Assembly (NCBI GenBank): GCA_028583605.1 | Contig: CM053333.1 | Span: 27,693,302-27,757,301 of the forward strand | Length of the DNA stretch: 64,000 nucleotides | Origin: Dastarcus helophoroides | Lineage: Eukaryota > Arthropoda > Insecta > Coleoptera > Bothrideridae | Reading direction: 5' to 3' | Part shown: positions 11,180-22,688 of the stretch, one piece after another | How the letters are laid out: each line of letters starts with the position of its first letter | How positions within the stretch are numbered: position 1 is the stretch's first letter | The notes under the pieces: generated by a model | What the model was told of the DNA's origin: nothing | Databases searched by the model: none | The model's input: the letters and a program-made list of their open reading frames with translations, nothing else | Translations under genes and position numbers: made by a program

Positions 11180-13874
11180 GTCTATTTAAAGTAAGTTGCT
11201 CTTAATTATCTCTAAAAATAAAAAAAAGTTACCTAAATTAGTTTTCAATATATGTTGTTATGCAAGCGACAATAAAAGTAGGTTACCTCACTACTAGTAA
11301 ATCGTTTGACTATACATTATACTATTATCCATTTAAGAAAGATTTGATTACTCGTAATTAACTGCGTCCGACTTTGAGTGCGAGACACTGTATGTGTGAC
11401 GGCTCTTAACCAAAAATATTCTAAACAGATCAATTCTCTCTCTTTTTCTCTCTCTCCCTTTCTTAGCCTCTCGCCATTCAAACTACCTGCTCTTTTGCTA
11501 TTGTTTGTTTCAAGTTATTTTTTAGTTCACTGCATGATGTCAATTAAATAAACAAAAGAAATTATTTAACATTGAGTTAAACGATTTTCAGTTGAAAATT
11601 CGGACGAATGCGCTGCTTCATATTTACTAGAGAACTATGAGCATTTTTAGCAAAGCAGCCTAAAATGTCTCAAGGCTGATGTACTTTCTACATTGACCAT
11701 CTCGCTGGTTAGATGATAGAAGTATAAAGATGTTAAATTAAAAAAAAGTAATTATTATTATATTTGCCACAAATTACAATTAAACAAATACTGCTTGAAT
11801 TCAATCAGCTATAACCCTTAAATCTATATAGATTATACATATTAAACGTCTCTAAAATAATATTTATTGTTTAGAAAATATTTAAGAAAAATTGATTTTT
11901 GTGACAGGAAGGCCAAAACTAGTCTATGGTTGTGGTTGTGGATAATTTTGGCACGTTTAACTGTTTAATTACAAAAACTTTTAATTGGTTACATAAAATT
12001 ATTAGCACAGTTGGACTTCGACGAATAAGTAGTCTAAAGTATGCCCATGAAAATGGTCTACATTTCAGTGGACATTTCATTAAATTCGGTTTAACCTTTT
12101 TCAAGATTAGTCCGAACAAACAAACAGACAGACAGAAGAACTTTTTCTATATGGGTATTTATAGCATGTAAAAAAACCATATCAGTTTATAAACAGACAT
12201 TTATTTTTAAATACAGTCAACATCAATGAGTTTCACTCATTCATTATGCAAGTGATAAATATAGGAATAAAGGAATGCCTTCTTCCTTGTACATGTCCTT
12301 TAGCAAAGTTGTAATTGTATGCAATTATTGTTTCTACCATCATCGTTTATGCGTCAAAGATAATATCTTTACTGACATGTGCGGCAACGTTCTGTCCGGT
12401 GCAATTTTAGAACACTTTTTAAGTTTCCTTTTGAATCTTCTCGTAAATGGGATAAAACTAGTCTCTCGATAAAACCAAAAACTACGTCTCTGTAAATAAA
12501 GCAAATTAATTTGATTTTTATTAACAATATTTTCTCCACTAATACTCTTAAAAGTTGTTGGTTCGGAAATATTATTTTACGTTTGCTTTCTGATCCTTTT
12601 TTTAATAACATTAGAGACAAAATAAAGAAAGTCATAAATGTGGTCAACCCTTTAAAGATTTTTTTGTAATACCTTCCTTAACGAATAGCTAACTCAAAGA
12701 AGCCGATTTAAGAAGTTTTAACTTATAATGTCGAGATTGCTGATAAGAGTAATTCGCTAACGCTTTGTTTGAACCCATTGAAACTCTAATTATAAAATGA
12801 TTGGTTTGCCTTTTTTAAATTCAACCCTTAGCTTCAAGAGATAAAATTTACAGATAGATTAGCAGCAAGGGAAAGTTTTTGTAGTTGGACGGAAATAGAC
12901 AGAATGAGAAGATAAATTGAAGGCAGTTTTAACTTTCGACCAAAGTTTCGCTCGATATGAAAGATATTGAAAACTTAAGCAATTTGATATGATTTTAACA
13001 AGTATTTTACTGTCACAAGTCTCGAACCCTGAAAATGCAACGCTACCTACGTTTTGTCTAGTTTTAAATAAAATATTATCATGACAATTTTCTTATTTTC
13101 AAGAGAAGTCTCCCTAAACTCACAATATTAAAAATTTAAAAATATCTTCTACCCACGTTTGGTACAGTTTTACGTAAAAAAAACATCAGATGAAGATCGT
13201 CTAATTTTATACAAATGATTCCAGAGTCAAAGCTAAATTTAGTTTTAAATTTCAAATTTGTCTAAAGTTTTACTGCTGTAACTCTTTGTAGATGTAAGGA
13301 TAACCTTGTTTCAGTCGAAGAGTTTAGTTCAACTAATTAAATTTTGGTGCCGAAGTTTAAGTAACTTGGCTGGCGTATTATATAATACTATTGACTGAAT
13401 AAAAGCGATAGGGTGGAATAATATAATATCCCGAATAAAAATGTATTATTTGGACACAGAAGAATAAATGAAAGGGAGGTATATTAAGTTCAAGCAATTC
13501 AGTCTAAAATTGGTAAAATAAAAATCTGAAAAATATTTTTGAAGGTGAAGGCATTATTTACTATTTTTTACGGCTCTAGTCTCCAAATTCTCCCTATTTG
13601 TTAATTACACGAATTTTTTGGCAGTTATGAATATGGAAATTGTTAAATGTTGTTACATTATTGATAAGATTTTACACATGTAAAATGTTTCTAAGGTTGG
13701 GAAAAAGTAGGTAATAAAAATATTTTAACCTGAATAATAACTTAAGAGGAAGATGCCACGATGAATCTTTGGAGTTGAGACAAAATATTTTCATTATCGG
13801 TCATCAAAATTCCTTTAAATTTTATGGTAGTCCTTTTGAATGATATAAAGATATTGCATCGATACAGCAATGAG
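11180..13874. other. AT-rich DNA, no gene seen
   Basis: Contains a short CT-rich tract (about 11437-11462) and a CAGACAGACAG tract near 12120 at the end of what may be an old interspersed repeat (about 11900-12170). Small open frames on both strands overlap each other and show no family motif. Confidence 0.4.
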
Positions 13875-13931
13875 TCTTTTATCCAACCAAAACTCTTTTA
13901 TCCACTCAAAACTTTTTTATCCAACCAAAAC
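13875..13931 (+). repeat. Three 19-bp tandem copies
   Basis: Units start at 13875, 13894 and 13913. They read TCTTTTATCCAACCAAAAC with two changes in the middle copy and one in the last. Confidence 0.85.
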
Positions 13932-14329
13932 TTCTTTCAGTAGGTAGAGGTTATTGTTTGGTGAATTAAATGAGACCCTTTGGATCTACATTTGCTGAAT
14001 GGGGTAAGTATGGAAAAACCTAAAGTTGCAGTTTGTCATTGTTTGATTTTTTAATAGTTCTTAGTAAATATCTTCAAGATTTTACCTTCAAATATGCACG
14101 CATTTGTAGCTTTCAAACCAAATATCTGAAATCAATCAATATTCACATAATTTTAATTTGGAAAAGCATTGTGAAAAATTGATTAATGTCTTGGGAAAAA
14201 AGATTAATTATTAAGTCATCTTAACTGACTCTGTTAACATTGGAAATGGTTATTTTCCTATAAGGATCAAAGTTGCAGCTTTTCGTTCAAGGGCAAAAGG
14301 ACAAAAAACAAAATGTTGCGAAAGAGATA

Positions 14330-14408
14330 CAGTCGACTCCCGCTAAAGTTGCGCCCGTTAAAGTTGTCCGCTCGTTAAAGTTAACAAGATACGATCGCTA
14401 AAGTTGCG
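14330..14408 (+). mobile_element. Solo pogo/Tigger-like terminus with repeated subterminal motif
   Basis: A TA precedes CAGTCGACTCCCGCTAAAG at 14330, which resembles pogo/Tigger ends. Four copies of CG(C/T)TAAAGTT follow, at 14341, 14356, 14373 and 14396, the first and last continuing as GCG. Such clustered subterminal repeats are where transposases often bind. I did not find the inverted partner; the DNA to the right is occupied by a different palindrome. Family assignment is by resemblance only. Confidence 0.45.
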
Positions 14409-14509
14409 CGGATATTCCCCCTCTCTAATTTTCGAACGATGAATTAGACTTCCGAGTTTTAGCACCACTTTTGAATAACCCACTCAACCGCACAAGGAGC
14501 AATACAACA

Positions 14510-15183
14510 TACACATCAGGAAAGTCAAACACTGTCCATAGGGAGAATGTTAATGAGAGATTTAACATTGAGAGCTAATAGTGGGATAGATGGGCGGCGT
14601 CTTGTATTCTCCTACACAGGTGTAAACAATTCAACGCAGAGCGCAGCGATCAGTGCTGGTGGAGATTTCAGTAGTATATCATAGCTTCTAACGTGTTTTG
14701 TTACGGGATTACTACTGGCAAGCAACAATTTTATTAAAATTTGCGTACCACATGTGTCTGTTCTTTTAGTCCGTTGATTTAATCAACGTGTGAGGCAAAA
14801 TAAAACTGATATTCTTTGATAACCAAAATAAATAAACGAGATTTCTTGAATCTCGTTTATTTATTTTGGTTAACAAAGAATATCAGTTCTATTTTGCTTC
14901 AGACGTTGCTTAAATTAACGAACTAAAAGAACAAACAGCATCTGGTACGCAAATTTTAATAAAATTGTTGCCTGCCAGTAGTAATCCCGTGACAAAACAC
15001 GTTAGAAGCTATGATGTACTACTGAAATCTCCACCAGCACTGATCGCTGCGCTCTGCATTGAATTGTTTACACCGGTGTAGGAGAATACAAGGCGCCGCT
15101 CATCTATCCTACTATTAGCTCTGAATATTAAATCTCTCATTAACATTCTCCCTATGGGCAGTGTTTGACTTTCCTGATGTGTA
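14510..15183. repeat. Long palindrome, 335-bp arms with 5-nt spacer
   Basis: The left arm (about 14510-14844) and right arm (about 14850-15183) are inverted copies that pair almost to the centre, where GAGATT-TCTTG-AATCTC leaves a 5-base spacer. Matching landmarks are GGGAGAATGTTAATGAGAG (14540 and, inverted, near 15140), TACTACTG(G/A) and GATCAGTGCTGGTGGAG (14650 and 15045 inverted). The arms differ at scattered positions, so they are not a recent assembly artefact. The 95-codon minus-strand open frame in the right arm shows no family motif. This is probably a foldback transposable element; the outer ends do not show a clear target duplication, and the right end is interrupted by the next element. 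Confidence 0.8.
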
Positions 15184-15499
15184 TATGTAATACTTCTATA
15201 TGGCGTATTGTGTATAATCGCCACTGCAAAATGCTTTGTCAAAAAAGCGAGATGAAAGTATATGTCGTACTCTTTCAAGGACAAGCATTCATTCATTTAT
15301 AGCGGGAACAGATGACAAGATGGGCGGAAACACCAATAAATGAATGACAACAATGACAACTGAAGAGAAGAGGGATATTTGAAACAAACTTTGAGAATGG
15401 TTAATATATTCTGTCCTTAAAAAAGACAAACATATATATCCATCGCGCCTTTTTGACACAAACAAAGGGACAAAACACGCCATATAGAAGTATTACATA
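15184..15499. mobile_element. Short MITE with TA flanks
   Basis: The ends read TATGTAATACTTCTATATGG and its inverted copy, flanked by TA. It abuts the right end of the long palindrome, so it probably inserted there. It carries no transposase and its superfamily is uncertain. Overlapping open frames on the minus strand show no motif. Confidence 0.6.
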
Positions 15500-15503
15500 T
15501 ATG

Positions 15504-15852
15504 GTAAACATAGACCGGCGCGGTGCTTGCGTAAAGACTAGTAAAGGCTGAAAATTGTTCAGAATTTAAAATATTAGACGGTCCCGAATTCACATGGTGT
15601 TGAGCACGTTACATCATATGGCTCCCATCCCATGTTATTTCCGATATACTTTTTTAAAGGGAATTTAAAGAATAACGGACCACTATTTTATTACTAAAGG
15701 TTTTGTGTTGTGTTGTGTTGTATTAACTGTTGCCATAGAAATATGGAACTTGTAAACGCCGCAGACCTTATTACTCCACACAAAATAATTCTGAACTGAA
15801 GAAAACGCTGGAAAGTAATTAGTACAAATATGATGAATTTAGATTGCAGTTA
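15504..15852. other. No gene seen
   Basis: Intervening DNA. It holds a short TGTGTTGTGTTGTGTTGTAT tract near 15705-15722. Confidence 0.4.
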
Positions 15853-16721
15853 TATAGGTTCTCCCAACAAAAATTTGACCCCCTTATAATTTCAAAACCG
15901 AGAAATATTTTAGAATTCGCTGAGAACCGTAAATTTATGTTCTTGGGAAGACCACTTTGACTGTCAAGCCAAATTGGTATTTTCATCCTTCATTTTAAAA
16001 TTTCAAATAAAACTCCCCAAAGCCATTTGCATTGCAAATACAACGGTGCAATGTTTTCAAAAATTGGTTAAAAATTAAAAAATAAAAGTGACAAATCGAC
16101 ATTCGTGTAACATTGTAAGCCGCAAAGTCGACTTCATAAAAAAACATTATATGGGTATTAAATGGGCTATGGTGGACTATGAATTGGACAAATCATTAGC
16201 ATTTTTTTTAATGAAAATACTTATTTTTGGCCACCGTAAAGCTTGTTTACTTAATGTTTATTACAATAAAAATAAAAATCTTTTGTTAAAATGTTTGTAT
16301 TGTAGCATGTAAAATATTCTCTATTTAAAAATGCATCTTTTCGTTAAAAAAGCATTGAAGCTTTGTGATACTGGAAAATGAGTCACCCTGTATATAAAAT
16401 AAATTTTCGATTTATAGACCATCACGTGCCATTCAGTGGCCACATAAAATTTTTTTCATGAAATCGACTTTATACGACCGAAAATGAATGAACACTCTTG
16501 ACGTCTTAGACGAATATGGGTTTGTCAACTTTTTCTTTTTAATTCTCAATTAATTCCAAAAACCAATGCACCAGTGTATTTACAATGAAAAAGGCCTTAA
16601 AATGATGTATCGTCAAAAATGGTTCCCCCAAGAATATAAATCGACTTGTCTTGGCGAATTTTAAAATATTTCTCCGTTTTCAAATTATAGGGAGATCAAG
16701 TTTTCGTTGGAAGACCCTGTA
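15853..16721. mobile_element. Foldback mariner-like MITE, 0.87 kb
   Basis: The left end TATAGGTTCTCCCAACAAAA pairs with the right end (minus strand TACAGGGTCTTCCAACGAAA), with TA on both sides (15851-15852 and 16722-16723). Inverted similarity continues for about 330 bp into each arm. Shared landmarks include GAGAAATATTTTA, GCATTTGCATTGCAAATAC against its diverged partner, and a GTGGTCTATAAAT / GTGGACTATGAAT block. The middle (about 16190-16400) is not inverted and ends with GAGTCACCCTGTATATA, possibly a scar of another mariner-type end. No transposase. Confidence 0.72.
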
Positions 16722-16735
16722 TATTATGCCCACTA

Positions 16736-17004
16736 GTACGCGGAGGTCCGATGTCTCCGTTAAGGAAAAAGGCGTCCCTTTCATTATTTTAGAACATTGC
16801 CATTGATAAGTAGCATTCGAAAAAGCCATAAAATACATAAGACATAACTTAAAAAAAATTAATTAACCCACGAGTTCAGAGAATACAGAGCATCTTGTAT
16901 AACTGAAACTTTTATTAAATTGTAAAGTTGGAGTAGTTTGGCAATGTTTAGAAAATGAAAAAAGATGCTTTAGTTGATAACGAATATTTCAGACCTCCGC
17001 GTAC
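16736..17004. mobile_element. Short MITE with GTACGCGGAGGTC ends
   Basis: GTACGCGGAGGTC at 16736 and its inverted copy ending at 17004 are perfect, with TA immediately outside on both sides. The 269-bp interior has no coding. Only the short ends are inverted, unlike the foldback neighbours. Confidence 0.7.
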
Positions 17005-17124
17005 TAGAGGGACACATTGCATGGAATAAAGACAAATTATTATAATTTAAAACAATGTTTAAAATATTTAAACAAACAAAGTGTTAAAATAAATGTAATA
17101 CACAGGATTAATTTATAAAATAAA

Positions 17125-17129
<5 letters not shown>

Positions 17130-17176
<47 letters not shown>
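17130..17176. repeat. (TA)n microsatellite
   Basis: About 23 uninterrupted TA dinucleotides abut the left end of the next element. Confidence 0.95.
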
Positions 17177-17177
<1 letters not shown>

Positions 17178-17181
<4 letters not shown>

Positions 17182-17567
17182 TTAATTTTGTTTTAGGGTA
17201 AGTCGATCAGTAGAGGTACAGGTAAAGAATACTCTTTATCTACTTCCAAGCTTTCGAAGCTTTATTTTTGCTTCATCATCAGGGATTAGATTTGAGATTT
17301 GACCTTTGTGAAGTGGTATACATCCTACTATATATTATATTACATTTGGTTTTTTTAAATGAGGGATAACCATTCCTCTCATTACATTGTCCTTTCTACA
17401 TGTGTTTACTTTACTACATGCAATTATCTTATTACTATTTCAATTTAACCAACATTTAGGTCCTTTTTGGGAATAGGATGGTTCGTTATTCCTTAGTTTT
17501 TGTTGTTTGTGAAATTTGGACCTTTTTTGATGTTACTTTGATGTTACCCTAAAACAAAATTAATTAA
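17178..17567. mobile_element. MITE with 24-bp perfect inverted ends and TTAA edges
   Basis: The first and last 24 bases are exact inverted copies (core ATTTTGTTTTAGGGTAA). The edges read TTAATTAA on both sides, which permits a TTAA target duplication as used by piggyBac and Kolobok elements. The interior contains the dyad CAAGCTTTCGAAGCTTT near 17250 and shows no coding. TA microsatellites lie within 35 bp on both sides, so the target site was probably a TA tract. Confidence 0.7.
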
Positions 17568-17593
17568 CATACCCTACGATCATAAACAAATAC

Positions 17594-17598
<5 letters not shown>

Positions 17599-17644
<46 letters not shown>
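17599..17644. repeat. (TA)n microsatellite
   Basis: About 23 uninterrupted TA dinucleotides, mirroring the tract at 17130-17176 on the other side of the MITE. Confidence 0.95.
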
Positions 17645-17648
<4 letters not shown>

Positions 17649-20600
17649 ATTAACTGTCTATATATTATTATTATCATACTTCGTAATTCTTTGTACAAAA
17701 TGCTACTTTAGCTCCATACATTTTTGATAAAATTCAAAAACGCTGTGTTTAATTTTCTTTGTTGTATCAGCGTTAAAACATCTACAACTTTGATAATTTA
17801 ACTGAACTTGTTCTTAAATAATTAGAAAGTTAACAATATTGCCGAGTTCATTTTGAACACATTGTATACTATGTTAGTTAGTCGGTAGAGCCGTGTGGCT
17901 ACTAGCATTATTTTGATAACAAAAATCTTTTTGGAACAAAAGTATATTTTTGGACGTGGCGCACATTCTAAAATTATTTTTATTGATGAATATTTAATTA
18001 TACACGGTGCTGTATCAAAGTTTTTCTTTTAAAGAAATTTTTAAATCTGCTCAAAAGTACTGATTGACATGATATTAAACAAGAGGTGTGTGCGAATAAT
18101 AGTTTTTGAGATATCTGAAAAAATCATGAAAATGTACTTGGAAACTCACCGGGAGGGCTGAATGACTATTAGTTTTTAGAGCAGATGGTTTTGGTATATC
18201 GTTATCTTAAGAATTAGTGTAAACTTAATTATAAATAGATTTTGTCATTATACACACTCAGATTGGCAAACGCGGAATACAATTTTTTCGAAAAATCAAA
18301 TGGCATAGCCCATATATTTTTTTCTATTTTAGTTTTAAGCAACAATTAAGCTTTGCTCTTATTACAAATAATTGTGGATCTAGATGCCACTTGATGTTAC
18401 AGGATGAAATCAAATGGTCTCAGCAGTGCATCATATCTTGAATGCATAATCATGATTATGAAGTTAAAACTTGTATTTCGGAAACTAACCTGTCAAGCGT
18501 TGTCGATGAAATTTGCGGAAATCTTATATAATTTTCTGTGTATCCATAATAAACGGTTAATTATGATTTATATATGGTGTCATCATTTCCAATGTCTCCG
18601 TTGGTTGCAAGTAATGCAAAAATTTGTGAATTATTTTTTGCTATTTTCCGCTATATTTTATTTGCCTTTAAAATTGCACCATATTTTTTTATGATTACTG
18701 TCATATTTTAATCAGGTTAATATTTTCATTCTAAGTTCGGATGAATACTCCCGCATCATTAGTCAAGGATATTCTTTGCCACTATGGATATTCCTTGCAG
18801 GCTTCCAATGTAAAATCTCTTACAATTAATTCGTTAGTCATTTCCAAGTTGCTCAAACTTCATTTTGGTATACCAATGGCACAAATTTTGCCAATTTGTT
18901 AAAAACTTAATCAGTCGTTGGCTTTCTTTTACAAAACAATAAAGTCAACAGTAAGTCACAATGTCACAAAAACAGTGTGGCTTCAGCATCTGACAGTGCC
19001 ATGGCTACAAAATATGTAATAACATGCTTTTATAGTGCAATGGAAAAAAGTGAAATTGTATAACCCTTACGCACTTACCGAAATATTTTAATTAATGTTT
19101 CAAATTATAATATGGTTAAAAATAGTGAAATTTTTTTAGTTTCGCAACATTTCACATTTTTATTGGTAGTTTACATTAGATGACATTAAAAATCCTAATA
19201 AATATGCATTAAAAGAAATAAAATTATTAATTTTGTGAGAAATATACCAAATTTAGTGCCAAATTCAACAGTTTTAAATAGGTGGTATGCTTGAATTTTA
19301 CGTGATCAAAACAAACAACAGTTAAATTAAAAGGAGTCCGTGAATAAAAGTTATAGCATAATTACTAAATATTAGTTAACATTTATTTATTATATTCGTG
19401 ATTAATAATTAACGAGTTATAATTAAGGTAATGTCAAATAACGTAAAATTTTGAAGTAATGCATTATTTTTAGATGCTACAATACGAATTTGCTTTCCAC
19501 CAACATTTTGCTTGCGGCATTTAGCACATAAAGAGATAAAAGGAAATTTAATAAGACTTGCTTGAGAAAAAGGAAATTTATATTTTGATATAGGCTTGAC
19601 AAACGGAAATTTATTATAAAGCCTTTACGTGAGTTTAAACCACGGAGAAACAGCTGAGTTTCAAAACTTTGGGATATGTTTCGTCTATTAACATTGGTAC
19701 GTGCTCGTCGGGCGCGTACTAAAAACTGCCGAAAAGCTAAAGGAAAGTAAATACAGATTGATAAGGCGCATATTTACCCTAAAATGGAAACCAAGACATT
19801 TAGAGGCGGATCTCATTATCTTATCCAGAAATCTGAAATTGTTACATATTTCTTCCAGAAATATAAAAGTGGCTAAACAGTAAGATTTTAAATGTTGCCT
19901 TCCAAGTTATATAAATGTAAAAATAAATATAAAGATATAACGACTTGTTCAGATTTACAAAAAATAACCCAGAGACTAAGATTTAAACTTCCATTTCAGT
20001 CGGTAGTATGGTTGTACAAACAATTGTACATTATTTTAGCACACGCGAAATTGAAGAGAAATTTAACAATGGTATTGTTATGGCTAATTCCCGCAAACTT
20101 ATTTAGGCCAATTTAACTTCTAAAGGTTATTTACCAATTTATGGTTTTGTTTCAGAATCCCCAAGCTACGCTTGAAAATTATTACCGTGTTATTGTATAA
20201 CCCAACAGAATAAAAAAATAAAGCGAGCACTCAATTTGGCGTTAAATCCTGATACGATTACCAATAAATTAGTTTTATATTTAATTAATGCGAGTATTTT
20301 GCAATTGCTGATGAAAATTTGAGCGCTAGTAAACGTTAACCAATTTGGCAACTTCGTTTCAGGATAAATTAGCTAATGAAACCGATATAAGTATTTCAAT
20401 AAGTAATATATAATTTCAAAAATAGCGCTAAATCAAGAAGTATTTAAAAAGCAGTACTGCAATAAAATGAAAACTTAAAAGTACAATATTTTAGTTATAG
20501 GATAACTTGGTTCTATGTGGAATTGTCTACCAGCTTGTGAGTTCGGTTTGATTTGCAACAAATACGAGATACTCACAGTTTATCGAAAAGTTAAAACTAA

Positions 20601-22440
20601 GGAAACAGTTAAGTAATATTTCGCCTTCAAAAGCCCCGAAGAAGATGCTGTGCGATTCGCTTTGGTTTTGCATTAAAATAAAACAGCAAATTTTAGAAGA
20701 AAGTCAATGTGAAATGTCGAACAGTACGAAACATTTTGAACATAATTGCATACAAGTGTTATATTGCTTCCAAAAATATTCTCCGATTGCCAGTACAAGT
20801 ATCTTGAGTTTTGTGAATCTATGAGGGAAACTGGTGATGCTGAGGCAAATTTTTATATATTTATGTTGTTCCCTAAATTCACTAACGAATCATCTTTTTT
20901 CTTTATTCACACCACAACCCTTGAAATACTTTAGTATTAGTTTATGTTAAATAGACACTTCAGTATTCCCATAAATATACAAATTACCTATTCTAAGAAG
21001 AAATTTTTGGGCTGACATGTTAGAGAATTTCGTCGTTCCAACAATTTTCATAAACAAAAACCTAACTGCTAGCAAACGCTTAATACATTACAAACCCAAA
21101 TAATTTTTATTCTGACTGTTACTGCGAACCGGGGCTACATTGTAAAGTTTTGAAACATTTTGTGATAAATTTCTTTTTGTGCATATGATATTCATAAATA
21201 TGTATTGGTATCAGTTATGGCAACACATGTCTTATCAATATGTATGTACTGTAATAAAATAAAAATCTTCACTACAACATATATATATTTTTGACTAAAT
21301 ACTTGACAAAGTAGCCCCATGTTAGTTTCTCTATAAAAAATGATTGTATCCCCACTTAGAGGCTTCATTTTTAGTCTTAGGTTTATAACAATTCATCTAT
21401 TAGATCTGTTATTATAAATACGCAGTTTATTTTTTATTTTTGGACTTATATTTGGCCAGTAATTAAGCAAGTTTATTTAAGGTTAGTGGAACTTTCCAGT
21501 TTGCGATTTCAGGACTTTGGGTGGCGACAGATTGTCTACCCATCTTCAGGTTTTTGGGGTTGTCTGCTTATCTTCAGGATTTCAGGTATCCTTAATATTT
21601 TAGTTCTACTATGCTTACCACATAGCTTATTGCCAAGTGTGCTATGTAGTATTTTGAGCAGTCCCCTGACTTGACAGCAAGCGCTTTTTCTAAAAGTTTT
21701 GCTGTAAACTTTGTGTAAGGACGACACTGCAACTTTTTTAAGCCTTGGCACTATTTTTAAGTAATAATTTTTCATTGGGGAACAGCAATTTTGTAGTCTT
21801 AGATTTGTGACTTTTTTCGACTAATTTTTGACCTCTGCATCCAAAAATGACCTCAGTTTTCTGTCTATCACTTAAGCTTTTTAATCTGCAGGGTTCCTTT
21901 TCCTTGTCTCAAAAGTGTTTATACAAATAGTAAAGTTTTTTTTACAAAGCATTAAACAAACATACTAAAGAAAAAATTTTCGAATTTCTTCTTTAGTGCT
22001 TACTGTGTGGACATTTTCGTCTAATGATTCAAGCTCCAACAAAAGCCAACTTCGGGGATAGCACAATGGGCCCGGAAAGGGTGGCCTAAGTGCTGGCCTA
22101 AATTTTTAGGCAACCCACAACGAATCCAGAATCCAGAATCCAAAAGCCAATTTCATTGTATATTCCCCTTTGCATCCCATCTACCTCTGTGCCTCCATGG
22201 CCTCAGATCTTGGTGAAATTACTCTCTCTGCTCATCATTCAATAAGATTTTTCAGTAATTCTGCAAAATGGCTATATAAAAAGTGCAATTTGATACTCAT
22301 GTTGCAACTAAGCATTTTGAAACTCTCTAAGAGTTGCTGGCCTATTTCGATGCAATTCTGAGCTCGCGTATTTCGAATAAAGTTTTTGACAATGTTTTGA
22401 AATGCCAACAAATCGTACTTTTTAAATTCGGCCTTTTTGT
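17645..22440. other. AT-rich DNA, no gene seen
   Basis: Open stretches of 60-96 codons (for example 18404-18694 and 19892-20116) have no recognisable domain, no consistent codon bias and no adjacent coding continuation. The stretch near 21490-21780 is less AT-rich and could be an old interspersed repeat, but I cannot name it. Confidence 0.35.
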
Positions 22441-22444
22441 TTTT

Positions 22445-22688
22445 TTGTCTTTCTGTATTTCCGTTTTTCTGTATTTCTGTCTTTCTGTCTTTCTATCTTT
22501 CTGTCTTTCCGTCTTTCCGTCTTTCCGTCTTTCCGTCTTTCCGTCTTTCCGTCCTTCCGTCTTTCCGTCTTTCCGTCTTTCCGTCTTTCCGTCTTTCCGT
22601 CTTTCCGTCTTTCCGTCTTTCCGTCTTTCCGTCTTTCCGTCTTTCCGTCTTTCTGTCTTTCTGTATTTCTCTCTTTCTGTTTTTCTGT
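22445..22688. repeat. 8-bp tandem array, unit CTTTCCGT/CTTTCTGT
   Basis: About 30 copies of an octamer. The centre (about 22500-22640) is nearly pure CTTTCCGT and both edges decay to CTTTCTGT and CTGTATTT. Because 8 is not a multiple of 3, every frame on both strands gives the same cycling peptide (FRLSVFPS on plus, KTERRKDG on minus). The several 86-147-codon open frames here are therefore artefacts of the repeat. Confidence 0.95.

Noticed and set aside
15009..15483. Two adjoining minus-strand open frames (95 and 64 codons)
   Set aside because: The first is one arm of a palindrome, the second the interior of a MITE. They meet at an element boundary and have no motif.
17880..17925. Sequence GTTAGTTAGTCGGTAGAGCC suggesting a tRNA D-arm
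   Set aside because: No B box and no foldable anticodon or acceptor arm follows.
18404..18694. 96-codon open frame, plus strand
   Set aside because: No domain, no homology-like pattern and AT-driven composition; a chance frame cannot be excluded.
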